NCBI RefSeq assembly: GCF_026586625.1
Contig: NZ_JAODIW010000005.1
Location: 1-64,000, forward strand
Length of the DNA stretch: 64,000 bases
Source of the DNA: Halobium salinum
Lineage (GTDB): Archaea > Halobacteriota > Halobacteria > Halobacteriales > Haloferacaceae
Reading direction: 5' to 3'
The notes under the pieces are model-generated. The model had not been told where the DNA came from, did no database searches, and saw only the letters and a program-made list of their open reading frames with translations. The position numbers were made by a program, and so were the translations under genes. Shown in pieces: positions 1-9,370 of the stretch (within the stretch, counting starts at the first letter, position 1; each line of letters starts with the position of its first letter).

Positions 1-276
1 GCTGATTTCTGGCATAGAGCACCAAGAAATCACGTCGCCTCACTTTTCACGCTTAACTAAACACGACCCTGTTTCGTGCCATCAATTAGGAAAACCCCTC
101 GTACCGTTCTATTACATAACATATTAACCGCGACGCAATGTGTAGCTTCGGTACGGACTGCTTTGGCCGCTGATTTCCCGGGTTGTCATTCAATTGGCTT
201 AGACTGGTACTGGAGTGTACTCGGCGTGGCCTCTTCGTACGAGGACACTGCCTTTCAGACGGTGGATGTCGAGTTA
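1..276. other. Window edge, no gene recognised
   Basis: No convincing gene is seen before the first regulatory-subunit gene. Short open frames on both strands here overlap one another and lack recognisable domains. The bases are relatively AT-rich compared with the coding sequence that follows. Confidence 0.5.
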
Positions 277-753
277 TCAACCCGTTACCAACTCTTCTAA
301 GGTTTCGAATGCGTCTTCCGAACCTACGACAACCAGTACGTCGTCTGCTCGGATCTGGGTATCCGGTGACGGGTTCGAGACCGTAGTCGTCTCCCGCTGA
401 ATACCGATGATGGAAGCGTTCGTCTGCGTCCGAATTTTCCCCTCTCGAATCGTCTTTCCGGCAAGCGGAGAATTCACTGGGACTGCTATCCAGCGAATCC
501 TGGCATCCTGAAACACATTCTCCAGATCTTCGGGTACCGGTTCGAAATACGTCCCATCGAAAATCTCCGCCAGCTTCCGGGCCTGCGACTCCGTCGTTTT
601 GAACAGGCGCTCACTGTCGCTGTCTTCGTCTTCGCTCCAGAAGGCCTCACGATCTCCGTCGTTGTGCAGGAGGAGCGTGAAGACCCCGCTTTCCGCAAAC
701 GAAACCTGGTATCGCGTCCCCACACCGGGGAGTTGTGTCTCGCGTACTTTCAT
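277..753 (-). CDS. KhtT-like RCK_C (TrkA-C) regulatory subunit of a cation/proton antiporter
   Basis: A 158-residue soluble protein is read if translation starts at the Met of MKVRETQLPGVG, which is the usual N-terminus of this haloarchaeal family; the frame is open 24 codons further upstream. The C-terminal half (about residues 80-158) has the RCK_C pattern: a conserved segment with SPLAGKTIRE, a beta-strand ending GIQRE, and the closing DDVLVVVGSEDAF. RCK_C domains bind small ligands, including c-di-AMP in bacterial KhtT, and gate the partner antiporter. The gene is divergent from two CPA2 antiporter genes, so it probably regulates one of them. The N-terminal domain resembles the beta-rich region of KhtT. 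The ligand is not determined by the sequence. Confidence 0.82.
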   Translation of the reverse strand: MKVRETQLPGVGTRYQVSFAESGVFTLLLHNDGDREAFWSEDEDSDSERLFKTTESQARKLAEIFDGTYFEPVPEDLENVFQDARIRWIAVPVNSPLAGKTIREGKIRTQTNASIIGIQRETTTVSNPSPDTQIRADDVLVVVGSEDAFETLEELVTG

Positions 754-882
754 ACAGTCTCGTTCTTCGGCCAACCATATCGCTGTTCGGCCCCAGAACG
801 GAACCAGCCCCACATCATAACTCACCGGAGAGCAATGTATAGGTGAACGCCGGGCCGAGAATCAGGTGGAACACATATTCTG

Positions 883-2568
883 ATGCAAGCAGAGACTGTC
901 TCACTCACCGTCGATTTCTCTCTGATTATCGTCACAGCGGTCACGTTGAGCTACATCGCGCAACGAACCGGTCAACCGACGATCATCGCCTACATTTTCA
1001 CCGGAATCGTCCTCGGGCCCGTCTTTCTGAACGTCGTCTCCGAAACCGTCATCGTCGATCTGATGGCGGAACTCGGGTTGGGCTTCTTGCTCTTTCTCCT
1101 CGGAATGAAGATGCGTATCGACGACATCCGCGAGATTCTTCGACCGATCATCAACATCGCGGTCTGGCAGACCATCCTTCAAACGGCGTTAGCCTTCGCT
1201 GTCGCGTGGCTGCTCGGATTCACGCTCGTCGAAACCGTCATCATCGCACTCGCAACGGTCTTCGGGGCGACGCCGATCATCGTGAAACTGCTCACCGATA
1301 AGGACGAACTTTCGACGCTTCCGGGACGGATCGACATTGGCGTCCTCATCATTCAGGACATCTACCTCGTCGTGCTCCTCGCATTGCTGAGTGCCGAGTC
1401 CCTCGGTTCGACGAGCGAGGTTGCGCTCAGTATCGGAACTATCTTTGCACTTATCGCGGGAATCGGTGCGTTCTCGTACATCTCTTCGAAGTACATACTG
1501 CCACGGTTGTTTGACCTCGTCGCTGACGATCAAGAGAGCTTCTTGGTTGTCGGAATTGCGTGGGCGTTTTTATTTATCGCCGTGGCAGAACAACTCGACC
1601 TCTCGATCGAGGTGGGTGCATTCCTCGCCGGGCTCAGCCTCGCTCAGGTATCCTACACGAGTGAACTCACCGAACGCGTCCGTCCACTAACTGACTTCTT
1701 CATGGTGGTGTTCTTCTCGAGTATCGGACTCCGACTCGCCGCCGACCAACTATTCGCGTACTGGGAAGAAGCGCTCATCGCATCTGCCCTGATGATGGTC
1801 GGGAACTTCCTCATTATGTTCGGGCTCATCAACTACGAGGATTTCACGCCCGAAACGTCGTTCATCGGGTCGATCAACCTGATCCAAGTCAGCGAGTTCT
1901 CACTTGTCGTCGGAGCAATCGCCGTGTCGCGTGGATTCGTCGACCTTGACATCCTCGGATTTCTCAGCCTGATGGCTATCGTCACAATGGCTCTTTCGAC
2001 GTACGTCATCAATTACAACTATCAGATCTGGTCGCGCGTCGAGCCCTACTTTGCCCGATTCGAGAGTCCGGACAAGCGCGACGTCGAACTGCGGACGTAC
2101 CGCGACCACGCCGTCGTGATCGGCTACGACGACGTTACGAAGCGGGTTCTCCCCCGCCTGAAAGAGTCGTACGGAGACGTCGTCGTTATCGACCGCAACC
2201 CGGGCCACCTGGAATTTCTCCAAAACTCCCCGTACGAGTACATCTACGGAGATTTCAAGCACGGGGAACTCCGGAAAGCCGCCGGGATCGGACGTGCAGC
2301 GTTCGTCCTCAGCTCGTCGGTGGAGCCAGACGTAAACTGGACGGCACTACGGGATGCCGATGAGGACGCGCTCGTTTTCGTCGAGGCTGATTCGAAAACC
2401 GACGCAGTCGAACTCTACCGACGAGGCGCGACGTACGTTATCATCAGCACTGCACTCACGGCAGATCAACTCGCGGCGACGGTCGAATCATATCTCGTCG
2501 ATCCCGAAACGTTCCGTCGAGAGATAACCCGTGACAGGACGACGCTCGGTGGTGAAATCGATGGTTGA
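883..2568 (+). CDS. CPA2-family cation:proton antiporter with C-terminal RCK_N domain
   Basis: This 561-residue protein has about 12-13 hydrophobic segments over residues 8-390, including the CPA2 pattern of an early FTGIVLGP segment and a GAFLAGLSLA segment. A Rossmann-like TrkA-N (RCK_N) domain follows from about residue 405, starting HAVVIGYDDVTKRV. Its glycine motif is degenerate (GYDDVT instead of GxGxxG), so nucleotide binding may differ from that of the neighbouring paralogue. It probably exchanges K+ or Na+ for H+ at the cytoplasmic membrane (KefB/Nha-like). The stop codon overlaps the start of the next antiporter gene, so the two are translationally coupled. The divergent RCK_C gene could supply the missing regulatory half. 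Confidence 0.88.
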   Translation: MQAETVSLTVDFSLIIVTAVTLSYIAQRTGQPTIIAYIFTGIVLGPVFLNVVSETVIVDLMAELGLGFLLFLLGMKMRIDDIREILRPIINIAVWQTILQTALAFAVAWLLGFTLVETVIIALATVFGATPIIVKLLTDKDELSTLPGRIDIGVLIIQDIYLVVLLALLSAESLGSTSEVALSIGTIFALIAGIGAFSYISSKYILPRLFDLVADDQESFLVVGIAWAFLFIAVAEQLDLSIEVGAFLAGLSLAQVSYTSELTERVRPLTDFFMVVFFSSIGLRLAADQLFAYWEEALIASALMMVGNFLIMFGLINYEDFTPETSFIGSINLIQVSEFSLVVGAIAVSRGFVDLDILGFLSLMAIVTMALSTYVINYNYQIWSRVEPYFARFESPDKRDVELRTYRDHAVVIGYDDVTKRVLPRLKESYGDVVVIDRNPGHLEFLQNSPYEYIYGDFKHGELRKAAGIGRAAFVLSSSVEPDVNWTALRDADEDALVFVEADSKTDAVELYRRGATYVIISTALTADQLAATVESYLVDPETFRREITRDRTTLGGEIDG

Positions 2569-4219
2569 GTTGCTGACGCCACTGGCGACCATCTTCATCA
2601 TCTCAGCTGTATTTTTGCTCGCGGCAAAGTACGTCGGAGTCCCGTCTGTTCCGGTATACATCGTCGTCGGTATAGTGATCGCTCCCCTTATCGGGCGTGG
2701 AGAGACGTTGGAACTGGCTCAGTTCGGAATCGCGTTTCTCGTCTTCGTATTCGGCGTCTACGTGGAGCCACAACGACTCCGCGTCGTCGCCAGGGATAGC
2801 GAACACATTGCAGCGATCCAATTCCTCATCGTCGGCGGGGGAGCAGTTGCGGGTGCCCTTCTGCTTGGTCTCCGACCGCTGGATGCCGTCTATATCGGGA
2901 TTGGGGCGTCGCTCAGCTCGTCGCTCGTCGGACGCGAGTTACTGGGTGAAAACGTCCACCTCGACCTTGTCTACGGACGACTCACGCAGTCGATTCACTT
3001 CGTCCAGGATCTCTTTGCCGTCCTGTTCGTTCTCCTGTTGAGTGCCGCGGCCTTCGAGCTGGACGCGATTGCACTGGAACTCGGGTACGGCGTTATGGTT
3101 CTGATCGCAGCTCTATTCGTGCGGGTCTACCTCTTTGATCAACTCGTGCGGCTGGCTTCCGGCTCCGAAGAAGTGATCGCACTCACGGGTATCGCACTTC
3201 TCGTCGTGTTCGTCGCGGCAGCCGAGTTACTCGGCATTTCAATCGTCGTCGGTGCCTTTGCCGCCGGAGCGGCGATCAACCTCCGCTTCGAGGACAACCT
3301 GGCTTTGCTCAACGCCCTGGATTCGTTGGAGAGTTTCTTCACTGCGATTTTCTTCGTGACAGTCGGAAGTCTCGTTGCGCTGCCGACGGTCTATACTGCA
3401 CTGCTTGCAGTCGGTCTGACGCTGATTGTCGTTCTGGTGAAACCACTCGTGACGATCGCTGCGCTCGTCCGCCGAGGATATGAGGTCCGCACAGCGACGC
3501 TGACAAGTTTGGGACTTGACCAGGTGAGCGAATTCACCCTCATCATCGCTATTCAGGCATTGATTTTGGGAAGGATCGGCCCCGAGGTCTTCGATGCCAT
3601 CGTGCTCGCCGCAGCAGGAACGATGATCACGTCCACAGTGACACAGCAGTACGACGAGCGTCTGTTCCGATGGCTGGACGGTTGGATTCCATACGAATCT
3701 GCCCACGAACGGACGCGAAATCGGAGTTCAGTCGATCCAGGTCTCACCGATCATATCGTTATTGTCGGCTACGGTCAACTCGGACGACAGCTCGTCCGGG
3801 TATGTGAACAACTGGAGCGACCGTACGTCGTCGTAGACCATAATCCGGAAGCGCTCGATGAGATTCGATACGAATGTGAAAACTACGTCTTCGGCGATAT
3901 ACTGGCCGATGTCTCCCGTGAGATAGCTCACGTGAACCAGGCACAGGTGCTCATCTCTACGAGTCCCGACCGACGAGTGACAAAACATCTGCTCGCACTC
4001 GATATCGCTCCGGATGTCTTCGTGCGTTCGAGAACGGGTGAAGAAACAAACGCCCTATACGAAGCGGGAGCGGAATACGTGATCGTTCCGGACGATCTCG
4101 CAGCAGGTGCACTCCTTGATACCCTGGAGTCCGTGTTTGCCGGTGATATTGCGCCGGAGGATCTCCGGCGTTCAGAACTGCGGTCCCTTCTCAAATCCGG
4201 TCGGCTCGAAGAGGGATAG
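2561..4219 (+). CDS. Second CPA2-family cation:proton antiporter with RCK_N and RCK_C-like region
   Basis: This 552-residue paralogue of the upstream gene is read from an ATG that overlaps the upstream stop by 8 bases; an earlier ATG at 2531 would add only a basic non-membrane tail. Residues 1-385 contain about 12 membrane helices with the family segment VVGAFAAGAAINLRF. From about residue 400 there is an RCK_N domain with an intact dinucleotide motif (HIVIVGYGQLGRQLV), then a helical C-terminus. The two adjacent antiporters may act as a heteromer or as separate systems; nothing in the sequence decides this. The likely role is K+/H+ or Na+/H+ exchange in pH and osmotic homeostasis. Confidence 0.87.
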   Translation: MVELLTPLATIFIISAVFLLAAKYVGVPSVPVYIVVGIVIAPLIGRGETLELAQFGIAFLVFVFGVYVEPQRLRVVARDSEHIAAIQFLIVGGGAVAGALLLGLRPLDAVYIGIGASLSSSLVGRELLGENVHLDLVYGRLTQSIHFVQDLFAVLFVLLLSAAAFELDAIALELGYGVMVLIAALFVRVYLFDQLVRLASGSEEVIALTGIALLVVFVAAAELLGISIVVGAFAAGAAINLRFEDNLALLNALDSLESFFTAIFFVTVGSLVALPTVYTALLAVGLTLIVVLVKPLVTIAALVRRGYEVRTATLTSLGLDQVSEFTLIIAIQALILGRIGPEVFDAIVLAAAGTMITSTVTQQYDERLFRWLDGWIPYESAHERTRNRSSVDPGLTDHIVIVGYGQLGRQLVRVCEQLERPYVVVDHNPEALDEIRYECENYVFGDILADVSREIAHVNQAQVLISTSPDRRVTKHLLALDIAPDVFVRSRTGEETNALYEAGAEYVIVPDDLAAGALLDTLESVFAGDIAPEDLRRSELRSLLKSGRLEEG

Positions 4220-4346
4220 TTCCGAGCGGAATGCTCCCCCTTCCTCGACCCCTGTATGAGGTTCTTTCAGATCTATTGCCGTCAGCGTTGAGCGTCACTG
4301 TTCGCCACCCATCCCACAATTGATCTCAGCCCATCCATACCTGTAT

Positions 4347-4889
4347 CTATCCATCTCGTGGTGTCGTGCGATATTCTCCATCTTCAAAAACCGTTACACG
4401 TCCGGTTTCTGCGCTCAGCGTGATTGTTGTAACTACCTCTGGACGAGCAGAGGTGTTCTAATGCGTTCATGTGCCGGGACCCATCCAGTCGGCGTCCTGT
4501 TTCGAGTGCTTCGGTGGATGTTCCGAACCGGCCGGATAATCGCGGAACCGAACCATTTGCTCTTGAACGATGCCATCCACGCTAATGACAACTGCCCCAT
4601 CCCGTGACCGAGCAACCTCGGCCGTCGCTTCGTAGAAGCTATCTACGTCGTCAAGGACGTCACGACTGTCAGAGACAGGCCAGGGATTGTCACCCATCGG
4701 ATCCGCGTGATCGCGGACAGGGTATCCCGATATGATTGCGAAGTAGATACCTGGGCCGGTGATGTAGGCCTCTTCCCAGCGCTCGAAGGATAAACTAATT
4801 TCTTCGATACAAAATCGAATAGTGTCGATTGGTTTCTGCACTCGTTTATGAGGTCTGTATTTAATGTCCAATGGATCGATCTGAGGCAT
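4347..4889 (-). pseudogene. Broken DisA_N-domain (diadenylate-cyclase-like) gene
   Basis: The intact N-terminal frame (start at 4889) gives 140 residues and stops at 4467. It holds the DisA_N landmark DGA at residues 97-99 in SRDGAVVISVDG. Directly after WMGPG the reading frame is lost, but the expected continuation is legible: RHMNAL in the shifted frame, then TSARPEVVTTITLSAETG and RVTVFEDGEYRTTPRDG back in the original frame, ending at 4347. Two opposite one-base shifts about 20 bases apart (near 4475 and 4456) therefore remove the RH motif and introduce stops. The family is a short haloarchaeal DisA_N protein of roughly 180 residues, not full-length DacZ. Repairing both shifts would restore a whole protein, so sequencing error must be excluded. 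Confidence 0.72.
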
Positions 4890-5107
4890 ACTCTGTACTC
4901 GGGGAGTCGTGAGTTAAGAGCGTCCGTTCCAATTACGGTCTCCTGAACACCCCCACCGGGAACTCACCTCTGCTGCTGACATTGTAGATGAAACGTGGCC
5001 GTTTCTAAGTACCCATGCGGGCGATCCGACTCGCTCTCATAACATTCTCCACTTGAGGTCGCTCTGGCAAACGATGAAGGAAGTACCCGACAAAACCTCA
5101 TCCAGAG

Positions 5108-6004
5108 ATGTACGACCATATAATAATCGCTGTGGACGGGAGTGACGAAGCGAGACGAGCAGCAAGACGTGGGCTCCGGCTCGCTCAGGACTTCGACGCG
5201 ACTGTCGATGTTCTCTCCGTCGTCGAGCAGAAAGCACTCCGACTCACAGAAACGTCTGCTGAGAAAGCGCAGTTACGCGAACGTGGGGAGGCCGCCCTCA
5301 CTGAAATCGAGGAACTTGCGTCAGAGATTGGACACCCTGTTACCACGAAACTGCCAGAAGGAAAGCCCGCTGTCCGAATCAGCGAGTACGCTGACGAACA
5401 GGACGCAGACCTGATCGTCGTCGGGCGACAGGGTTTGACCGGGCTCGGTCGGCGTCTCTTGGGTGGTGTCACCGAAAGGCTCCTCCACCGAAGTGACGTC
5501 CCGGTGCTCGTCATCTCCGGCGAGGACAACGGAGATGATGTGGAGGCCGAGTATTCACGAGTCCTCATCACGACGGATGGCAGTGAAAACGCCGAAGTGG
5601 CGATTCCCCACGGAACAGCCATCGCGCAGCATTACGGTTCAGACGTTCACGTGCTGAACGTCGTGGATATTCAGGCTGCAGGCGGTGCGTTCAACGCTGG
5701 GGGCCTCGAAGAGGAGTTCCTCGAACGACTCGACGCGAGAGGACAAGAAGCCGTTGACAGCGTTGCAAACAAAATCCAGGAATCCGCCCCAGATTTACCT
5801 GTTGAGACTGCCGTCGAACGGACGGCATCGTTCGAAGGAGCGGCTGCGGGTGTCCGTGAATACATCGAGGAAAATGAGATCGATCTCGTCGTGATGGGTT
5901 CGCACGGTAGGTCAAATCTCAAGCGACAGCTTCTCGGCAGTGTTGCCTCCACCGTGCTTCGAACGGTCGATATCCCTGTCCTCGTGGTCAAGCGGTCTGA
6001 TTGA
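5108..6004 (+). CDS. Tandem universal stress protein (UspA x2)
   Basis: A 298-residue soluble protein with two UspA domains, about residues 1-140 and 150-298. Each domain starts with a strand leading to a D-G-S motif (IIIAVDGSDEA; VLITTDGSENA). Each carries the ATP-binding signature G-2x-G-9x-G(S/T): GRQGLTGLGRRLLGG in the first and GSHGRSNLKRQLLGS in the second. Both domains look ATP-binding competent. The gene sits 103 bases before a second tandem UspA gene on the same strand and after the antiporter block, which fits a stress or ion-homeostasis cluster. The exact stress signal cannot be read from the sequence. Confidence 0.93.
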   Translation: MYDHIIIAVDGSDEARRAARRGLRLAQDFDATVDVLSVVEQKALRLTETSAEKAQLRERGEAALTEIEELASEIGHPVTTKLPEGKPAVRISEYADEQDADLIVVGRQGLTGLGRRLLGGVTERLLHRSDVPVLVISGEDNGDDVEAEYSRVLITTDGSENAEVAIPHGTAIAQHYGSDVHVLNVVDIQAAGGAFNAGGLEEEFLERLDARGQEAVDSVANKIQESAPDLPVETAVERTASFEGAAAGVREYIEENEIDLVVMGSHGRSNLKRQLLGSVASTVLRTVDIPVLVVKRSD

Positions 6005-6053
6005 CGCCCTCTTCGAGAGAGCTATTTTGTAGTTCCGGAGTGAACCGTAGAGT

Positions 6054-6935
6054 ATGTCCTCTCGCATTTTAGTGCCAGTCGATGGCTCGGCCGAATCACG
6101 ACTTGCGCTCACCCACGCTACCACGCAGTTCCCCGAAGCGCACATCGTTCTTCTCCACGTAATCGAACCATTTGCCGACCACTCGAAGGCTGCGGGACAC
6201 CAAGGACAGCGAACAAAACAGGTCTTCGAAGAAAGACAGCAGCTATTAGACGAGATGGTGGAACGAGGGGACGAGTACGCAGGGACGTTCTCGACGGAAC
6301 TCGTCTACGGGCGGCCAGTTCACGTAATTCCGAGGTTCGTCGACACACACGGAATCGATGAGGTCGTTATCGGCTCACGTGGGCGCGACGGGACGGCCCG
6401 GCTCTTGTTGGGGAGTGTCGCAGAAACGGTTGTACGTCGTGTTCCGGTTCCGGTGACGGTCGTCCGATCGAGAGCCGAAGACGACGAAGACGATTACCAG
6501 TCACCAGAACACGTGCTCGTCCCATTTGATCGGTCATTCTGTTCACGTAATGCACTCGAATACGCTTTCGAGCAGTTCCCGGATGCAACGGTGACCGCGC
6601 TCTTCGTGAAGTCTCCGTTATTCGAAGCGTACGAAACCATCGAATCAGAAGATGATCTCGACGACGTAATCGCTGAAGACGAAGAGATCGATGACGAGAC
6701 TCATAATGTCTTTGAGATGGCACGGCGAATCACTGATCAGAACGAACGGACTGTCGAAACCGCAACGGCGGAGGGTGATCCGTCACGTGGGATTCTCGGC
6801 TGGCTCGACGAGAACGATGTTGATCATGTGGTGATCGGGTGTCACGGACGAGATGGTGTCGCCAGATGGGTACTCGGAAGCGTCGCAGAGACCGTCGTTC
6901 GCCGTGCACCCGTTCCAGTCACTGCGATAAAATAA
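6054..6935 (+). CDS. Tandem universal stress protein (UspA x2)
   Basis: A 293-residue protein with two UspA domains. The first opens with ILVPVDGSAESR and ends with the nucleotide motif GSRGRDGTARLLLGS. The second begins near residue 150 with VLVPFDRSFCSRN, a degenerate DGS, and ends with GCHGRDGVARWVLGS. A very acidic linker near residues 142-147 (DDEDDY) and another acidic stretch in the second domain are typical of halophilic adaptation. It follows the previous tandem UspA gene by 49 bases and may be co-transcribed with it, and it lies just upstream of the NSS symporter gene. Confidence 0.93.
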   Translation: MSSRILVPVDGSAESRLALTHATTQFPEAHIVLLHVIEPFADHSKAAGHQGQRTKQVFEERQQLLDEMVERGDEYAGTFSTELVYGRPVHVIPRFVDTHGIDEVVIGSRGRDGTARLLLGSVAETVVRRVPVPVTVVRSRAEDDEDDYQSPEHVLVPFDRSFCSRNALEYAFEQFPDATVTALFVKSPLFEAYETIESEDDLDDVIAEDEEIDDETHNVFEMARRITDQNERTVETATAEGDPSRGILGWLDENDVDHVVIGCHGRDGVARWVLGSVAETVVRRAPVPVTAIK

Positions 6936-7007
6936 GTAGTTCAGCTTCTGCTACCGCGTTGGGCAATACTGAGCTATAACAAACCGGAATCTGAAGAGAA
7001 CTGTATA

Positions 7008-8408
7008 ATGGATTTGTGGTCGTCACGCACCGGCTTTATTCTCGCTGCGACAGGTGCAGCTGTCGGTATCGGAAACATCTGGCGCTTCCCGTCGGTCGTC
7101 GGTCGAAACGGCGGGGGTGCGTATCTGATTCCGTTCCTTATCGCCGTGTTCGTCTTCGCAGTGCCGCTGATGATCCTCGAAATCAACAGTGGCCGGCGGA
7201 CACGCACCGATATTGTCGCCACGTTCCGTGACGTTCGGCCACGATTCAGGATCTTTGGGTGGTTCATCGTCGCTATCGTCATTCTGGTTCTCAGTTACTA
7301 TCTCGTCATCACGGGCTGGATTCTCGCGTTCTTGGGGGCAGCGGTAACTGGAGGAGACATTTCGTTGGCTAGCTTCACCGCGACGTACGCACCGGTGCTT
7401 TCCTTTACTGTCTCGCTCGGTATCGTTGCAGCTGTGCTTTCCCTCGGGGTGCGAGAGGGAATCGAACGATTGACGACGATACTCATGCCGCTCGTGTTCG
7501 TGATCCTCCTCGGCATGGCGGCCTTCTCGGTGACGTTGTCGGGATTTTCAGAGGGAGTGGCATTCTTTTTGACGCCCGATCTATCTGTGCTCTCTGATCC
7601 GCTCATCTGGAGCGCTGCATTCGGACAGGCCTTCTTCTCGCTATCAGCAGGCATGGGGATTCTCATCACGTACGGGAGCTACGTGGGCGAAGAGATGGAC
7701 ATTCCCGAGGCCGTGGCTATCATTGCGGTGGCGGACGTGATTGTTGCCGTCTTGGCTGGCATCGTCATCTTTCCCATCGTCTTTACGTTCGATCTCGAAC
7801 CATCGCTCGGCACTGAACTGGCGTTCTCGACTCTTCCTGCAGCGTTCTCGCTTCTTCCCGGTGGCCGAATCGTTGCGGGGGCGTTCTTCGGTCTCCTCTT
7901 CGCGGCCGCGATCACGTCAGCCGTCTCAATGATGGAAGTTGGTGTCTCGACCGTTCGGGGTGAAACGCAATTCTCACGGCGACAAGCGACAGTACTCGTC
8001 TCCGTCATCGTTTTCTTCCTCGGGATGCCGTCGCTGTTGAGTTACACGCCGTTCCAACTCCACGTGTGGGGGACACCGTTCCTCGATCTCTTGGACAACT
8101 CCGTTGGGACGCTCGGGCTGCCGGTCACGGCGCTCATCATCTCGATCACGTTCGGCTATTTTGCGAAACACGAGGAGGTCCGGGTACCACGCATCGAGCG
8201 ATTGACTACCACGTCTACGAAATACCTCCTTCCCCCGGTTCTCGTCGCAATTATCGCCTCACAGCTGTTCCTCGGGTTCGATTTCCCCGGCTGGCATACA
8301 CTTCCTGGTAGTACGCTGGACCGAGCGCTCGTCTCCGCCGCGATCCTCGTCTGTATCGGTGTCCTGGCCTATCTCCTGCTTCGACTCCAACGAACGGCGG
8401 CTAAGTGA
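7008..8408 (+). CDS. Sodium-dependent transporter, NSS (SNF) family
   Basis: This 466-residue membrane protein begins with the strongly conserved NSS first-helix signature (WSSRTGFILAATGAAVGIGN then WRFP), which forms part of the Na+ and substrate sites in LeuT-fold transporters. About 11-12 hydrophobic helices follow. The family imports amino acids or related amines with Na+; substrate specificity cannot be assigned here. It is flanked by UspA genes, an arrangement often seen in haloarchaea, where UspA proteins accompany secondary transporters. A TATA-like ctataac lies about 35 bases before the ATG, so the transcript leader is probably very short. Confidence 0.92.
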   Translation: MDLWSSRTGFILAATGAAVGIGNIWRFPSVVGRNGGGAYLIPFLIAVFVFAVPLMILEINSGRRTRTDIVATFRDVRPRFRIFGWFIVAIVILVLSYYLVITGWILAFLGAAVTGGDISLASFTATYAPVLSFTVSLGIVAAVLSLGVREGIERLTTILMPLVFVILLGMAAFSVTLSGFSEGVAFFLTPDLSVLSDPLIWSAAFGQAFFSLSAGMGILITYGSYVGEEMDIPEAVAIIAVADVIVAVLAGIVIFPIVFTFDLEPSLGTELAFSTLPAAFSLLPGGRIVAGAFFGLLFAAAITSAVSMMEVGVSTVRGETQFSRRQATVLVSVIVFFLGMPSLLSYTPFQLHVWGTPFLDLLDNSVGTLGLPVTALIISITFGYFAKHEEVRVPRIERLTTTSTKYLLPPVLVAIIASQLFLGFDFPGWHTLPGSTLDRALVSAAILVCIGVLAYLLLRLQRTAAK

Positions 8409-8474
8409 CTACGACGCCTATTCTAGAGAGAGGGTAGTGAGAGTGTTAATGCATCATCCATACTAATAATCGCC

Positions 8475-9332
8475 ATGGTCACAGAAACTCCGGGCGGGAC
8501 ACTTTTAGTGCCTGTAGCGAATCCAGAAACAGTCGAACGATTACTGGATACGGCTATCGATATCGCACACGGCCAGTCGATGCGTATCGTCGTGTTACAC
8601 GTTGTCGAGGTTCCGCCCCAAGTTCCACTCTCCGCGGGTGACAGTCTTATCGACGACGATGGTGGAGAGGTACGACTTCTCGATGATGCAGTCAAACAAG
8701 CCGCAGACGCTGACGTCACGGTCGAATCACGGATGCGCTATGCACGGGACGTTGCGACCGGAATCGTGGGAGCAGTCGATGTGCACGATGCTGACGCCCT
8801 CCTCGTGGGATGGCGGGGACGACCTCGACGACGCGACATCATATTGGGGAGTTTCCTCGACCGAATTCTCGGTGAAGCACCGTGTGACGTCTTCGTCAAA
8901 CGCATCCGCACAGCATCAAGAGACATTGACTCCATCTTAGTTCCAGTCGCAGGTGGCCCACACTGTGAGCTGGCCGTCGAACTCGCCGGTACAATCGCAG
9001 CACAGCACGACGCGCCCGTTCATCTTCTTCACGTTACCCACCCCGATGCAGATGACTCGACGCAGGAAGATGCCTCAGCACTTCTCCAGAACTATGGTTC
9101 TTCCCTCAGCGACATGGATATCAAAGCCGAGTCAACAACACTCCGGAGTGACCACGTTGCGGGTGCGATCACAGACGAAACTGCGGACCATGACCTCACC
9201 ATCCTCGGCGCGACACGCGACCCATTTCTCAAGCGAAAGCTCGTCGGATCGGTCGCCGAAGGCGTTGGTCGGGCAGCTGCCAGTTCGGTCATTTTGACGC
9301 GTAAAGCTCCGAAAGACGAAGACGGCCGATGA
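8475..9332 (+). CDS. Tandem universal stress protein (UspA x2), second domain degenerate
   Basis: A 285-residue protein with two UspA-like domains. The first starts with LLVPVANPETVER, lacking the usual DGS, and ends with GWRGRPRRRDIILGS, a good G-2x-G-9x-GS match. The second ends with GATRDPFLKRKLVGS, lacking the second glycine of the nucleotide motif. It follows the NSS transporter by 66 bases on the same strand and probably serves as its associated stress protein. It may bind nucleotide in one domain only. Confidence 0.88.
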   Translation: MVTETPGGTLLVPVANPETVERLLDTAIDIAHGQSMRIVVLHVVEVPPQVPLSAGDSLIDDDGGEVRLLDDAVKQAADADVTVESRMRYARDVATGIVGAVDVHDADALLVGWRGRPRRRDIILGSFLDRILGEAPCDVFVKRIRTASRDIDSILVPVAGGPHCELAVELAGTIAAQHDAPVHLLHVTHPDADDSTQEDASALLQNYGSSLSDMDIKAESTTLRSDHVAGAITDETADHDLTILGATRDPFLKRKLVGSVAEGVGRAAASSVILTRKAPKDEDGR

Positions 9333-9370
9333 TACACGAGAGCGCTTAGAGCAATGAAACATCAAGTGGC

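Noticed and set aside
4347-4889. Full-length DacZ c-di-AMP synthase
   Set aside because: The visible blocks belong to a shorter DisA_N family without the DacZ N-terminal domain, and the frame is broken.
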